From Pseudomonas_T sp032052615 (GTDB lineage: Bacteria > Pseudomonadota > Gammaproteobacteria > Pseudomonadales > Pseudomonadaceae): a DNA stretch of 64,000 nucleotides. The position numbers and the translations under genes were made by a program. This document shows positions 37,341 to 46,210 of this stretch, in pieces. The notes beneath the pieces are model-generated. The model saw nothing but the letters and a program-made list of their open reading frames with translations. It did no database searches and was not told where the DNA came from. Position 1 is the first letter of the stretch, and each line of letters starts with the position of its first letter. The DNA lies in the NCBI GenBank assembly GCA_032052615.1, contig DAMBWF010000002.1:547285-611284 (forward strand). The letters are read 5' to 3'.

Positions 37341-37793
37341 ATGAAAACCAGAATGGTCCCCCTGCTGGCCGTCTCGCTGCTGGCCCTGTCCCTGTCCGCC
37401 TGCGATGGCGTCGATCCCAATTCGCCCCTCGGCAAGCGCAAGGCGCTGTTCAAGGACATGCTGCACACCAGCGAGAGCCTGGGCGGCATGCTGCGTGGCC
37501 GCCTGACCTTCGATGCTCAGCGCTTCGCCGCCGACGCGATCCGGTTGGACCAGCTCTCGGCCCAGCCCTGGCAGTACTTTCCCGAGGCCAAGGAAGCCAA
37601 GAGCAGCGCCCGCGACGACGTCTGGCAACGCCAGGCACGCTTCAAGGCCCTGGCCGACGACCTGCAGCGGCAGACCCACGCCCTGGCCACCGCGAGCGCC
37701 GCCCAGCCTCTCGCGCCCAGCGCCGTCGAGCCGCTGGTGAAGCGCGTGGAGGACAGTTGCGAGGCCTGCCACAAGGAATTCCGCGCCTACTGA
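37341..37793 (+). CDS. Cytochrome c' family lipoprotein
   Basis: A 150-aa protein with a lipoprotein signal: hydrophobic residues about 5-18, then the lipobox LSAC with Cys about 21. The C-terminal haem-binding motif CEACHKEFRAY (CxxCH about 140-144) after a helical body is the cytochrome c' arrangement. I chose ATG 37341, just before the signal sequence; the upstream open frame crosses the ahcY promoter region. Cytochromes c' bind NO or act in electron transfer. Lipid anchoring is less usual than a soluble periplasmic form. Its last 7 bases overlap the end of ligB. Confidence 0.85.
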   Translation: MKTRMVPLLAVSLLALSLSACDGVDPNSPLGKRKALFKDMLHTSESLGGMLRGRLTFDAQRFAADAIRLDQLSAQPWQYFPEAKEAKSSARDDVWQRQARFKALADDLQRQTHALATASAAQPLAPSAVEPLVKRVEDSCEACHKEFRAY

Positions 37794-39463
37794 AACCCGG
37801 TCACCCCGGCCTGGCGCAGGCGTTCGCGCAGCGCCAGCACGTCGGGGTGGCGGAAGAACGCGGCCAGGCGTCGGGCGCGGGCCGGGCCGATGCCGTCCAG
37901 GCGCGCCCAGTCCGCCTCGCTACGCGCCGCCAGGGTTTGCCAGTCGCCCACGGCGGGTAGGCCCGGCGGAGCGCTCAGGGCCGCCAGCCATTGCGCGAAC
38001 GGACGCCGGCGGGCCTGCTCGAAGGCTCCGGCGACGCGCCGGGCGCGGGCGGCGCCGAAGCCGGGCAGGCCCGCCAGCGTCGCCTCGTCCAGGTCCAGCC
38101 AGTCGAGCAGGCCATCCAGTAGGCCCGCCTCGCGCAGCCGTTTCCAGGTGCCCGGACCCACTCCCTCCAGGCGCAGGCCCTTGGCGCTTCCGAGCCAGGC
38201 CAGGCGCGCCTGGAACTGTCCCTCGCAGGCCGGGGTGGCATGCCAGCAACTCAGGGGGTGATAGGCCGACGGCTCGGGGGCGAGGATCGGCGGGCGTTCG
38301 GCGGCGCGCCAGACCACGCCGTCCAGTCGCGGAATGGTCAGGCCCGCCAAGCTCAGCGCCACATGGTCGCCGGGACGGATGTCCAGCGCGCGCCAGCGCC
38401 GTAACGAGCCGACGCCGACCCGCGCCACGCGGCGGTCGTCCAGGCGCACCGGCGCCAGCTCCAGCACCGGCGTGATGCGCCCGCTGCGGCCGACGGTGAA
38501 GTTCACCGCGCGGACCTCGGCGAGGGCGCGTTCGGCCGGGTATTTCCAGGCGACCGCCCAGGCCGGCGGCTCCGCGCGCCAACGATCCGCCGGAGGCCGC
38601 CGGCCCTGGCGAATCACCACCCCGTCGCGGGCGAACGGCAGGGCTTCGCGGTACCAGCGTTCGCGCCACTGGGCGGCGTCGTCCGCCGAGGCCAGCGGCC
38701 GGGTCAGCGCCACGGCATCGGCGAAGCCCAGCCGCTCCAGGCCGGCCAGGCGCGCCGGCATGTCCGCCGGACCATCGGGCCAGTCCCAGACGAACAGGCC
38801 GACATGGGCCAGCACGGCGTCGTCCGGCGCCTGCCGCGCCAGGGCGCCGGCGACCCTCGCCCGGGCATTGGCGCCGCCGGCGTGGGCCTGCACATGGCCC
38901 GGCAGGCGCCAGTACAGCTCGCCCTGAAGGACCCGCAGGCCCATGTCGGCCGGCAGGCGCGACGGGATGGCCGGGATGCGCCGGGCCACCTCCGTCCAGT
39001 CCTGGCCCCGTTCGCCGTCGCCCCGGCTGATGACCTGTGCCAGGCGGCCGTCGCGGTAGACCAGGGTGACCGCCACGCCATCCACCTTGGGCTGGATCCA
39101 GAGGTCCTCGCGGCCGGCCATCCAGGCGCGCACCGCGGCGGCGTCGCGAAGCTTGGCCAGGCCGCCCTGGGCCACGGGATGGCGGCGCTCGCCGCCGGCC
39201 GTGCGCAGCGGCGCCGGTTCCGGTCCGGCCTGGGCGGGGAAGCAGGCGGCCCAGCGCGCCCGTATCGTCCGGGCCTGGTCGTAGAGGGCGTCGTCGACGG
39301 GCGAGGAACCCTGGCGGTGGTAGGCGTCGTCCCAGTCGGCCAGGCGTCGGTCGAGGGCGAGCAGCTCCCCGGCGGCGCGCGACGGCGGCCAGTCGGGGCA
39401 ATCGGCAGCGAAAAGAGGCGGGTAGGCGAGGCAGAGCAGCGCCGAGGCGATCCAGCGGTTCAT
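37787..39463 (-). CDS. ligB: NAD-dependent DNA ligase LigB
   Basis: A 558-aa ligase matching the E. coli LigB length. It begins with a signal-peptide-like segment (MNRWIASALLCLAYPPLFAA, about 1-20) then DCPDWPPSRAAGEL, as other LigB proteins do. The adenylation lysine is K126 in WIQPKVDGVAV. Later come TVGRSGRITPVLELAPV (about 365-381), an OB region, and C-terminal helix-hairpin-helix repeats (about 455-556: LAGLPGFGAARARRVAGAF, LDGIGPARARRLAAFF). It lacks the BRCT domain of LigA. Role in vivo is unclear; the export-like N-terminus is a known oddity of the family. Confidence 0.92.
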   Translation of the reverse strand: MNRWIASALLCLAYPPLFAADCPDWPPSRAAGELLALDRRLADWDDAYHRQGSSPVDDALYDQARTIRARWAACFPAQAGPEPAPLRTAGGERRHPVAQGGLAKLRDAAAVRAWMAGREDLWIQPKVDGVAVTLVYRDGRLAQVISRGDGERGQDWTEVARRIPAIPSRLPADMGLRVLQGELYWRLPGHVQAHAGGANARARVAGALARQAPDDAVLAHVGLFVWDWPDGPADMPARLAGLERLGFADAVALTRPLASADDAAQWRERWYREALPFARDGVVIRQGRRPPADRWRAEPPAWAVAWKYPAERALAEVRAVNFTVGRSGRITPVLELAPVRLDDRRVARVGVGSLRRWRALDIRPGDHVALSLAGLTIPRLDGVVWRAAERPPILAPEPSAYHPLSCWHATPACEGQFQARLAWLGSAKGLRLEGVGPGTWKRLREAGLLDGLLDWLDLDEATLAGLPGFGAARARRVAGAFEQARRRPFAQWLAALSAPPGLPAVGDWQTLAARSEADWARLDGIGPARARRLAAFFRHPDVLALRERLRQAGVTGFQ

Positions 39464-39543
39464 CGGGAGCATCCTTGCTCGGGAGGGGAGGCCCGAGTCT
39501 AGCCCAAGGACGCCATGCCGCGCCGCTCGCCGGGCGCCCATGG

Positions 39544-39568
39544 AAAAGCCCCGCCGGGGCGGGGCTTT
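39544..39568 (-). terminator. Terminator after metK
   Basis: The GC-rich inverted repeat AAAGCCCCGCC-GG-GGCGGGGCTTT, 14 bp beyond the metK stop on the minus strand, is followed in that direction by TTTTCC. Confidence 0.85.
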
Positions 39569-39581
39569 CGCGAGAGCCGGG

Positions 39582-40772
39582 TTACAGGCCGGCGGCGGCG
39601 CGCAGTTCCTCCGCCTTGTCGGTCCTTTCCCAGGTAAAGGTGGTGAAGCTGTCCTCGCCCACGGTGACCTGCTGCGGCGCGCGGCCGAAGTGGCCATAGG
39701 CGGCGGTCGCCTGGTACATCGGGTGCAGCAGGTCGAGCATCGTGGTGATGGCGTAGGGGCGCAGGTCGAAGTGCTCGCGAACCAGGGCGATGATCTTCTC
39801 GTCGGCGATCTTGCCGGTGTCGAAGGTGTTCAGGGAGATGGACGTGGGTTGGGCCACGCCGATGGCGTAGGACACCTGGATCTCGCAGCGGTCGGCGAGG
39901 CCGGCGGCGACGATGTTCTTCGCCACGTAGCGGCCAGCGTAGGCGGCGGAGCGGTCCACCTTGGACGGGTCCTTGCCGGAGAACGCGCCGCCGCCGTGGC
40001 GGGCCATGCCGCCGTAGGAGTCGACGATGATCTTGCGGCCGGTCAGGCCGCAGTCGCCCACCGGGCCGCCGATCACGAAGTTGCCGGTCGGGTTGATGTG
40101 GAACTGGGTGTCCTTGTGCAGCAGCTCGGCCGGCAGGGTGTGCTTGATGATCAGCTCCATCACCGCCTCGCGCAGGTCGGCCAGGCTGACTTCCGGGTTG
40201 TGCTGGGTGGACAGCACCACGGCGTCGATGCCTACTACCTTGCCGCCTTCGTAGCGGCAGGTGACCTGGGACTTGGCGTCCGGGCGCAGCCAGGGCAGCA
40301 GGCCGGACTTGCGGGCCTCGGCCTGGCGCTCCACCAGGGCGTGGGAGAGACGGATCGGCGCCGGCATCAGCACGTCGGTTTCGTTGCTGGCGTAGCCGAA
40401 CATCAGGCCCTGGTCGCCGGCGCCCTGGTCCTCGGGCTTGGAGCGGTCGACGCCCTGGGCGATGTCCACCGACTGCTTGCCGATGATGTTGATGATGCCG
40501 CAGGTGGCGCCGTCGAAGCCGACCTCCGAGCTGTCGTAGCCGATGTCGAGGATGACCTTGCGCACCAGCTCTTCCAGGTCGACCCAGGCGCTGGTGGTGA
40601 CTTCGCCGGCGACCACCGCCACGCCGGTTTTCACCAGGGTCTCGCACGCCACGCGGGCATGCTTGTCCTGGGCGATGATGGCGTCGAGCACGGCATCGGA
40701 AATCTGGTCGGCGATCTTGTCCGGATGGCCTTCGGACACGGACTCGGAGGTAAACAGGGAGTATTCGCTCAT
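39582..40772 (-). CDS. metK: S-adenosylmethionine synthetase
   Basis: A 396-aa enzyme making SAM from methionine and ATP. It starts MSEYSLFTSESVSEGHPDKIADQISDAVLDA. Signature pieces are GEVTTSAWVDLE (about 56-67), GAGDQGLMFGYA (about 117-128), GGAFSGKDPSKVDRSAAY (about 261-278) and GHFGR near the C-terminus. It lies 13 bp after the ArsR-methyltransferase gene, so the two are almost certainly co-transcribed. Confidence 0.97.
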   Translation of the reverse strand: MSEYSLFTSESVSEGHPDKIADQISDAVLDAIIAQDKHARVACETLVKTGVAVVAGEVTTSAWVDLEELVRKVILDIGYDSSEVGFDGATCGIINIIGKQSVDIAQGVDRSKPEDQGAGDQGLMFGYASNETDVLMPAPIRLSHALVERQAEARKSGLLPWLRPDAKSQVTCRYEGGKVVGIDAVVLSTQHNPEVSLADLREAVMELIIKHTLPAELLHKDTQFHINPTGNFVIGGPVGDCGLTGRKIIVDSYGGMARHGGGAFSGKDPSKVDRSAAYAGRYVAKNIVAAGLADRCEIQVSYAIGVAQPTSISLNTFDTGKIADEKIIALVREHFDLRPYAITTMLDLLHPMYQATAAYGHFGRAPQQVTVGEDSFTTFTWERTDKAEELRAAAGL

Positions 40773-40785
40773 GTCAGGATCCTAT

Positions 40786-41781
40786 TCATACCTGGGTTTG
40801 CTTCGCATCCGGCTTGGCAAAGTGCCGTACCTGAATCTGAAAGCCGTTTCGTAAGCCAATGTAGAGGCTTTCGCCGGGCGTGAGCCCCGCGGCGGCGGCC
40901 CAGCGGGCCAGTTCCTCCTGATCGAAGCCCAGCCAGAGGTCGCCGCAGGCCTCCCTGGCCCAGCTCTGGTCGTGGCGGCACAACTCGGTCACCAGCAGAC
41001 TGCCGCCGGCCCGGACCCGCCGCGCCAGCCGGCGCAGGGCGTCGGCCGGGGCGGCGAGGTGATGCAAGACCATGTTCAACACCACGCAATCGGCCTCGGC
41101 GGGATGCTCGCCGAGGGCGTCGGCCAGCACCAGCTCGACGTTGTCCAGGGCCTGCGCCTCGCATTGGGCGCGCGCCAGGTCGAGCATCGCCGGGCTGTTC
41201 TCCAGCGCCGTCACCTGACGGAAGCGTCGGGCCAGGTCCGGCAGGAACCCGCCGTCGCCGGGGCCCACTTCCAGCGCCGTGGCGGCGCGGGGGAAAGCCA
41301 GCGCATCGAGCAGCGCCAGCGCGCTGTCGCGGTAATGGGGTAGGCCGGCGATCAGGTCCTGGCGCGCCTGGAAGCTATCGGCGATGCGGGCGAAGAAGTC
41401 GCTGCTGGCCGCCGCGCGCTGGCGGTGCACGGCGGCGATCCGCTCGCGCACCGGCTCGGGCAGCGGCAGTTCGTCCACCTCGCTCAGGAGCGCCGCGTGC
41501 AGCGCGCCGCCCGGGCGTTCCGGCGCCGGCAGGGCGCGCCGGTAGAAGATCGCATTGCCTTCGCGGCGGCTGGCCACCAGCCCGGCCTGGGCCAGCACCT
41601 TGAGATGATGGCTGATGCCCGACTGGCCGATGGCGAAGATCTGCGCCAGCTCCAGCACGCCGAACGAGTCGTTGGCCAGCGCCCGCAGTACGTTCAGGCG
41701 CAGCGGGTCGCCGCCGGCCTTGCACAGGGCGGCCAGGTCGTCGCTGGGCTCGTGACGGAGCTGAGGAATGCGCAGGCTCAT
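40786..41781 (-). CDS. ArsR-family regulator fused to a SAM-methyltransferase domain (SahR-like)
   Basis: A 331-aa protein. The N-terminal winged helix (about 15-95) has the ArsR recognition region LAQIFAIGQSGISHHLKVLAQAGLVASRREG. The C-terminal class I methyltransferase fold has the SAM motif ALEVGPGDGGFLPDLA (about 168-183) and the VVLNMVLHHLA segment. Lying directly before metK, it corresponds to P. aeruginosa PA0547. I recall that SahR, an ArsR-type repressor responding to SAH, controls methionine-cycle genes in proteobacteria; equating this protein with SahR is inference. A perfect 18-bp palindrome upstream is the likely operator. Confidence 0.85.
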   Translation of the reverse strand: MSLRIPQLRHEPSDDLAALCKAGGDPLRLNVLRALANDSFGVLELAQIFAIGQSGISHHLKVLAQAGLVASRREGNAIFYRRALPAPERPGGALHAALLSEVDELPLPEPVRERIAAVHRQRAAASSDFFARIADSFQARQDLIAGLPHYRDSALALLDALAFPRAATALEVGPGDGGFLPDLARRFRQVTALENSPAMLDLARAQCEAQALDNVELVLADALGEHPAEADCVVLNMVLHHLAAPADALRRLARRVRAGGSLLVTELCRHDQSWAREACGDLWLGFDQEELARWAAAAGLTPGESLYIGLRNGFQIQVRHFAKPDAKQTQV

Positions 41782-41825
41782 GGGTTGCGCAGTCTAGTCG
41801 GCGATTTTTCATACAGCAATGGCAG

Positions 41826-41843
41826 TATCAAAAAGTTTTGATA
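41826..41843. promoter_or_regulatory. Perfect 18-bp palindrome, probable operator of the metK operon
   Basis: TATCAAAA-AG-TTTTGATA is a perfect palindrome 45 bp upstream of the ArsR-methyltransferase start, AT-rich in a GC-rich background. It covers the stop codon of the convergently placed end of the LysR gene (stop 41828-41830). The ATCAA/TTGAT half-sites resemble what I recall of SahR operators. Confidence 0.65.
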
Positions 41844-42736
41844 TTGCCGGGTGGGGCGAAGGTCTCCAGCAGGTCCTGGAGAAAGGCGGCCGGCGCCGGG
41901 CTGAGGGTGTCGGCGGCGCGCCAGAGCACATGCAGGTCGCGTTCGACCCGCAGATCGTCCAGGTCCAGCCTCACCAGCCGGCCGCTGGCCAATTCGGCCT
42001 CGACGGTGCGCTCCGACAGCCAGGCGATCCCCGCGCCGCGGGCGACCAGCCGCTTCAACGCCTCGGTGCTGCCGATGGACATCCGCGCCCGCAGGTCGAG
42101 GCCGTGGCGCGCGTAGGCCTGCTCGACGCACGCCCGGGTGCCCGAGCCGGGTTCGCGCAGGTACAGCGCATGGCCGGTCAGGTCCGCCGCCTTCAGCCCC
42201 GGGCGCCCCGCCAAGGGATGGTCGGGGCCGGTCACCGGCAGCAGCGCGTCCCGGGCGAACAGGCGGCAGGCGTACTCCCCCTGCTGGAACGGCCCTTCGA
42301 CGAAGCCCAGGCTGATCCGGCCTTCGTCCAGTTGCTCGGTGACCGCCCGGGTATTGCTGACCCGCAGGTCGATGAGCAGGCCGGGGTGCCGGGCATGGAA
42401 ACGTTCGATCAGCGGCGGCAACAGGTAGGCGCCCAGGGTGGCGCTGGCGCCCAGCCGCAGTTCGCCGCCGCTGAGGCCGGCGAAGCCGCGCATGTCCTGC
42501 TCCGCCGTGCGCTCCAGGGCGAAGATGCGCTGGGCGTAGTGCAGCAACCGCTGGCCCCCCTCGGTGAGGCGTACTCCCCGGGGCTGGCGGTCGAACAGTG
42601 CGAGACCGACGCTGGCCTCCAGTTCGCGGATCTCCCGGGTGACCGCCGGCTGGCTGATATGCAGCCGGGCGGCGCCGGCGCCGATGCCGCCGGCCTCGGC
42701 CACGGCGAGAAAGACGCGCAGGTGATGCAGATTCAT
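41828..42736 (-). CDS. LysR-family transcriptional regulator
   Basis: A 302-aa regulator. The N-terminal helix-turn-helix is in MNLHHLRVFLAVAEAGGIGAGAARLHISQPAVTREI (start to about 36). The substrate-binding domain begins near residue 85 (GGELRLGASATLGAYLLPPL). ATG 42736 is the conventional LysR start; an upstream in-frame ATG (42754) is less likely. It is divergent from a TDT-family transporter gene and probably controls it. The family and position suggest a CysB/CbbR-like effector-sensing activator, but the ligand is unknown. Confidence 0.88.
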   Translation of the reverse strand: MNLHHLRVFLAVAEAGGIGAGAARLHISQPAVTREIRELEASVGLALFDRQPRGVRLTEGGQRLLHYAQRIFALERTAEQDMRGFAGLSGGELRLGASATLGAYLLPPLIERFHARHPGLLIDLRVSNTRAVTEQLDEGRISLGFVEGPFQQGEYACRLFARDALLPVTGPDHPLAGRPGLKAADLTGHALYLREPGSGTRACVEQAYARHGLDLRARMSIGSTEALKRLVARGAGIAWLSERTVEAELASGRLVRLDLDDLRVERDLHVLWRAADTLSPAPAAFLQDLLETFAPPGNIKTF

Positions 42737-42747
42737 GCCTGATAGAT

Positions 42748-42785
42748 ATGCCATGGATGCCGAACATGTATTTTTACTATGGCAT
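42748..42785. promoter_or_regulatory. Inverted repeat in the LysR/TDT divergent promoter region
   Basis: ATGCCAT (42748-42754) and ATGGCAT (42779-42785) form an inverted repeat with a 24-bp gap containing the AT-rich TGTATTTTTACT. It lies between the divergent start codons and is a candidate LysR binding region. Confidence 0.4.
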
Positions 42786-42846
42786 CGCCACCGCTAGGCT
42801 GCCCACTCTTCTTGACCTGCCACGGGTCCACCCGACCGGAGTCAGC

Positions 42847-43998
42847 ATGCCTCGCCCTTTCACCCGTCTGCCCGAGCCCTGGGCGTTCGTTCGGCATTTC
42901 ACCCCCAACTGGTTCGCCATGACCATGGGCACCGGCGTCTTCGCCTTGGTGCTGGCCGGGCTGCCCTGGCGGTTTCCCGGCCAGTCGACCCTGGCCGAAG
43001 CCTTCTGGTGGCTGGCGGCGACACTGTTCCTGGTGTTCGCCACGCTGTTCGCCGCGCGCCTGACGCTGTTTCGCGACACCCTGGCGCCGATGCTGCTGCA
43101 CCCGGTGCAGTCCATGTTTCTCGGTGCGATTCCCATGGGCCTGGCGACCGTGATCGGCGGTCTGGCGCGCTTCGGCGCGCCGCGCTGGGGCGAGGGCGTC
43201 TATGGGCTCGCTCAAGGGCTGTGGTGGCTGGACATGGCCCTGGCGTGTGGCACGGCGCTGGGGGTGCCCTACTTGATGTTCACCCGCCAGGATCATGCCC
43301 TGGAGAAGCTCACCGGGGTCTGGCTGCTGCCGATCGTCGCGCCCGAAGTGGCGGCGGCCACCGCCGGGTCCCTGGCGCCCCATCTGGACCCCGTGGCGGC
43401 CCGGCGCCTGCTGGCGGCCGGCTACCTGATGTGGGGCATGTCCCTGAGCCTGGCGTTCTCCCTGATGACCCTGGTGCTGCTGCGCCTGGCGCTGCACAAG
43501 TTGCCGGATACCGATTTCGCCGCCACCAGTTGGCTGCCCCTGGGGCCGCTGGCCACCGGTTGCCTGGGCCTGTTGCAGATGGGCCGAGCCGCGCCAGCGG
43601 CGTTCGCCGCCACGCCCCTGGAAGGCGCCGCCGGCCTGGCGCGGGATATCGGCCTGGTGGGCGGCCTGGCGCTGTGGGGCGCCGGGCTCTGGTGGCTGCT
43701 CACCGCCACCCTGTTCACCCATCGCTACATTCGCCAACGCATGGCCTTCAACCTGGGCTGGTGGGGCTTCACTTTCCCCCTGGGCGTGTTCACCCTGGCG
43801 ACCTTGGAACTGCACCGCCTGACCGGCCTGGAGGGTTTCGCCTGGCTCGGCGCCGGGCTGGCCCTGCAACTGGCGGCCGTCTGGGGCCTGGTGATGGTCC
43901 GGACGGCCAGCGGGGTGTGGCATGGCGAGCTGTTCCGGGCTCCTTGCCTGGGCGAGCGGGCTTCCAGGGTCACGGCCATGCCGGCGGCGCTGGGCTGA
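42847..43998 (+). CDS. TDT-family transporter (TehA / C4-dicarboxylate / sulfite exporter type)
   Basis: A 383-aa membrane protein with about ten hydrophobic helices. It begins PRPFTRLPEPWAFVRHFTPNWFAMTMGTGVFAL, where the FTPNWF-x-x-x-MGTG motif is typical of TDT carriers. Family members export sulfite, tellurite or dicarboxylates. The start ATG 42847 leaves a 110-bp divergent gap to the LysR gene. Substrate cannot be told from sequence; LysR pairing is common for sulfite/organic acid exporters. Confidence 0.82.
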   Translation: MPRPFTRLPEPWAFVRHFTPNWFAMTMGTGVFALVLAGLPWRFPGQSTLAEAFWWLAATLFLVFATLFAARLTLFRDTLAPMLLHPVQSMFLGAIPMGLATVIGGLARFGAPRWGEGVYGLAQGLWWLDMALACGTALGVPYLMFTRQDHALEKLTGVWLLPIVAPEVAAATAGSLAPHLDPVAARRLLAAGYLMWGMSLSLAFSLMTLVLLRLALHKLPDTDFAATSWLPLGPLATGCLGLLQMGRAAPAAFAATPLEGAAGLARDIGLVGGLALWGAGLWWLLTATLFTHRYIRQRMAFNLGWWGFTFPLGVFTLATLELHRLTGLEGFAWLGAGLALQLAAVWGLVMVRTASGVWHGELFRAPCLGERASRVTAMPAALG

Positions 43999-44133
43999 GC
44001 CGCGAACCCTGGCAAGGCACGAATGGGCGCGTCTGACAAGGGTGGCGCGCCTACGACCATCCGAGTTGCTCCGCTGGGCCGCCTGGGGGAAAATGCCGAC
44101 CTTTCGCAAACGCCGCCTTCCAGGAGATCAGCG

Positions 44134-46131
44134 ATGCCCAGCCGTCGAGAGCGTGCCAACGCCATCCGTGCCCTCAGCATGGATGCTGTGCAAAAAGCCA
44201 ACAGCGGCCACCCGGGCGCCCCCATGGGCATGGCCGATATCGCCGAAGTCCTCTGGCGCGACTACCTGAAGCACAACCCGACCAACCCGCACTGGGCCGA
44301 CCGCGACCGCTTCGTGCTGTCCAACGGCCACGGCTCGATGCTGATCTACTCGTTGCTGCACCTGACCGGCTACGACCTGTCCATCGACGACCTGAAGAAC
44401 TTCCGCCAGTTGCACAGCAAGACCCCCGGCCACCCGGAGTACGGCTACGCCCCGGGCATCGAGACCACCACCGGGCCCCTCGGCCAAGGCATCGCCAATG
44501 CCGTGGGCATGGCCCTGGCGGAAAAGATCATGGCGGCGCAGTTCAACCGCGACGGTCACGCCATCGTCGATCACCACACCTACGTCTTCCTCGGCGATGG
44601 CTGCATGATGGAGGGCATTTCCCATGAAGTCTGCTCCCTGGCCGGTACCCTCGGCCTGAACAAGCTGGCCGCCTTCTATGACGACAACGGCATTTCCATC
44701 GACGGCGAGGTGCACGGCTGGTTCACCGACGACACGCCCAAGCGCTTCGAAGCCTATGGCTGGCAGGTGATCCGCAACGTCAACGGCCATGACGCCGACG
44801 AGATCAAGACCGCCATCGAGACCGCCCGCAAGAGCGACCGTCCGACCCTGATCTGCTGCAAGACCATCATCGGCTTCGGCTCGCCCAATAAGCAGGGCAA
44901 GGAAGAAAGCCACGGCGCCGCCCTGGGCGCCGACGAAGTGGCTCTGACCCGCGCCGCCCTCGGCTGGAACCACGCGCCGTTCGAGGTGCCCGCCGACATC
45001 TACGCCGAATGGGACGCCAGGGAGTCGGGCAAGGCCGCCGAGGCCGAGTGGAACCAGCGCTTCGCCGCCTATTCCGCCGAGCATCCCGAGCTGGCGCGCG
45101 AATTCGTCCGGCGCATGGCGGGCGAGTTGCCGGCGGACTTCTCCGAGCAGGCCTCCGCCTTCATCCGCGCCGTGGCCGAGAAGGGCGAGACCATCGCCAG
45201 CCGTAAGGCCAGCCAGAACTGCCTGAACGCCTTTGGCCCGCTGCTGCCGGAACTGCTGGGCGGCTCCGCCGACCTGGCGGGTTCCAACCTCACCCTGTGG
45301 AAGGGCTGCAAGCCGGTGGTGCAGGAAGACGCCTCGGGCAACTACATGTACTACGGCGTCCGCGAATTCGGCATGAGCGCCATCATGAACGGCATCGCCC
45401 TGCACGGCGGCCTGATTCCCTACGGCGCCACCTTCCTGATGTTCATGGAGTACGCGCGCAACGCCGTGCGCATGTCCGCGCTGATGAAGCAGCGGGTGCT
45501 CTACGTCTTTACCCACGATTCCATCGGCCTCGGCGAGGACGGCCCGACCCACCAGCCGGTGGAACAACTGGCCAGCCTGCGCCTGACGCCGAACCTCGAC
45601 ACCTGGCGCCCCGCCGACGCGGTGGAAGCCGCGGTGGCCTGGAAACACGCCATCGAGCGTCGGGACGGCCCCAGCGCGCTGATCTTCTCCCGACAGAACC
45701 TGCCCCATAACCTGCGCGATCACGAGACCGAGTCGGCGATCGCCCGGGGCGGCTACATCCTGAAGAATTGTGTGGGCGAGCCGGAGCTGATCCTCATCGC
45801 CACCGGCTCGGAAGTGGGCCTGGCCATGGCCGCCCACGCGGCGCTGACCGAGCGCGGGCGCCGGGCGCGGGTGGTATCGATGCCGTCCACCAGCGTGTTC
45901 GACGCCCAGGACGCCGCCTACCGGCAAACGGTGCTGCCGGTGGAAGTTGGCGCGCGGATCGCCATCGAGGCCGGCCACGCCGACTACTGGTACAAGTACG
46001 TGGGCCTCGACGGCCGGGTGATCGGCATGACCACCTATGGCGAGTCGGCCCCGGCCGGCGCGCTGTTCGAGCACTTCGGCTTCACCGTCGAGAACGTGCT
46101 GGCGGTGGCCGACGAGCTACTCGAAGACTGA
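44134..46131 (+). CDS. tkt: Transketolase
   Basis: A 665-aa thiamine-diphosphate enzyme of the pentose phosphate pathway. ATG 44134 gives MPSRRERANAIRALSMDAVQKANSGHPGAPMG; the upstream open frame is not conserved, and AGGAGATCAGCG precedes this ATG. Motifs are GHGSMLIYSLLHLTGY (about 64-79), the TPP-binding FLGDGCMMEGISHEV (about 152-166), and THDSIGLGEDGPTHQPVEQ (about 464-482). It heads a plus-strand carbon-metabolism group. Confidence 0.96.
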   Translation: MPSRRERANAIRALSMDAVQKANSGHPGAPMGMADIAEVLWRDYLKHNPTNPHWADRDRFVLSNGHGSMLIYSLLHLTGYDLSIDDLKNFRQLHSKTPGHPEYGYAPGIETTTGPLGQGIANAVGMALAEKIMAAQFNRDGHAIVDHHTYVFLGDGCMMEGISHEVCSLAGTLGLNKLAAFYDDNGISIDGEVHGWFTDDTPKRFEAYGWQVIRNVNGHDADEIKTAIETARKSDRPTLICCKTIIGFGSPNKQGKEESHGAALGADEVALTRAALGWNHAPFEVPADIYAEWDARESGKAAEAEWNQRFAAYSAEHPELAREFVRRMAGELPADFSEQASAFIRAVAEKGETIASRKASQNCLNAFGPLLPELLGGSADLAGSNLTLWKGCKPVVQEDASGNYMYYGVREFGMSAIMNGIALHGGLIPYGATFLMFMEYARNAVRMSALMKQRVLYVFTHDSIGLGEDGPTHQPVEQLASLRLTPNLDTWRPADAVEAAVAWKHAIERRDGPSALIFSRQNLPHNLRDHETESAIARGGYILKNCVGEPELILIATGSEVGLAMAAHAALTERGRRARVVSMPSTSVFDAQDAAYRQTVLPVEVGARIAIEAGHADYWYKYVGLDGRVIGMTTYGESAPAGALFEHFGFTVENVLAVADELLED

Positions 46132-46210
46132 CCGCGACGGCGGCGAGCGGCCAGCATGGTCTCCGTGCCGGCCGCTCGCCGCCGGACGGCTACCAGGGCC
46201 CGCCTCCTCC

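Noticed and set aside
41828..42754. Alternative LysR start at 42754 (MAYLSGMNLHH)
   Set aside because: LysR proteins almost always start just before the LHHLRVF helix; the extra six residues would run into the inverted repeat of the divergent promoter.
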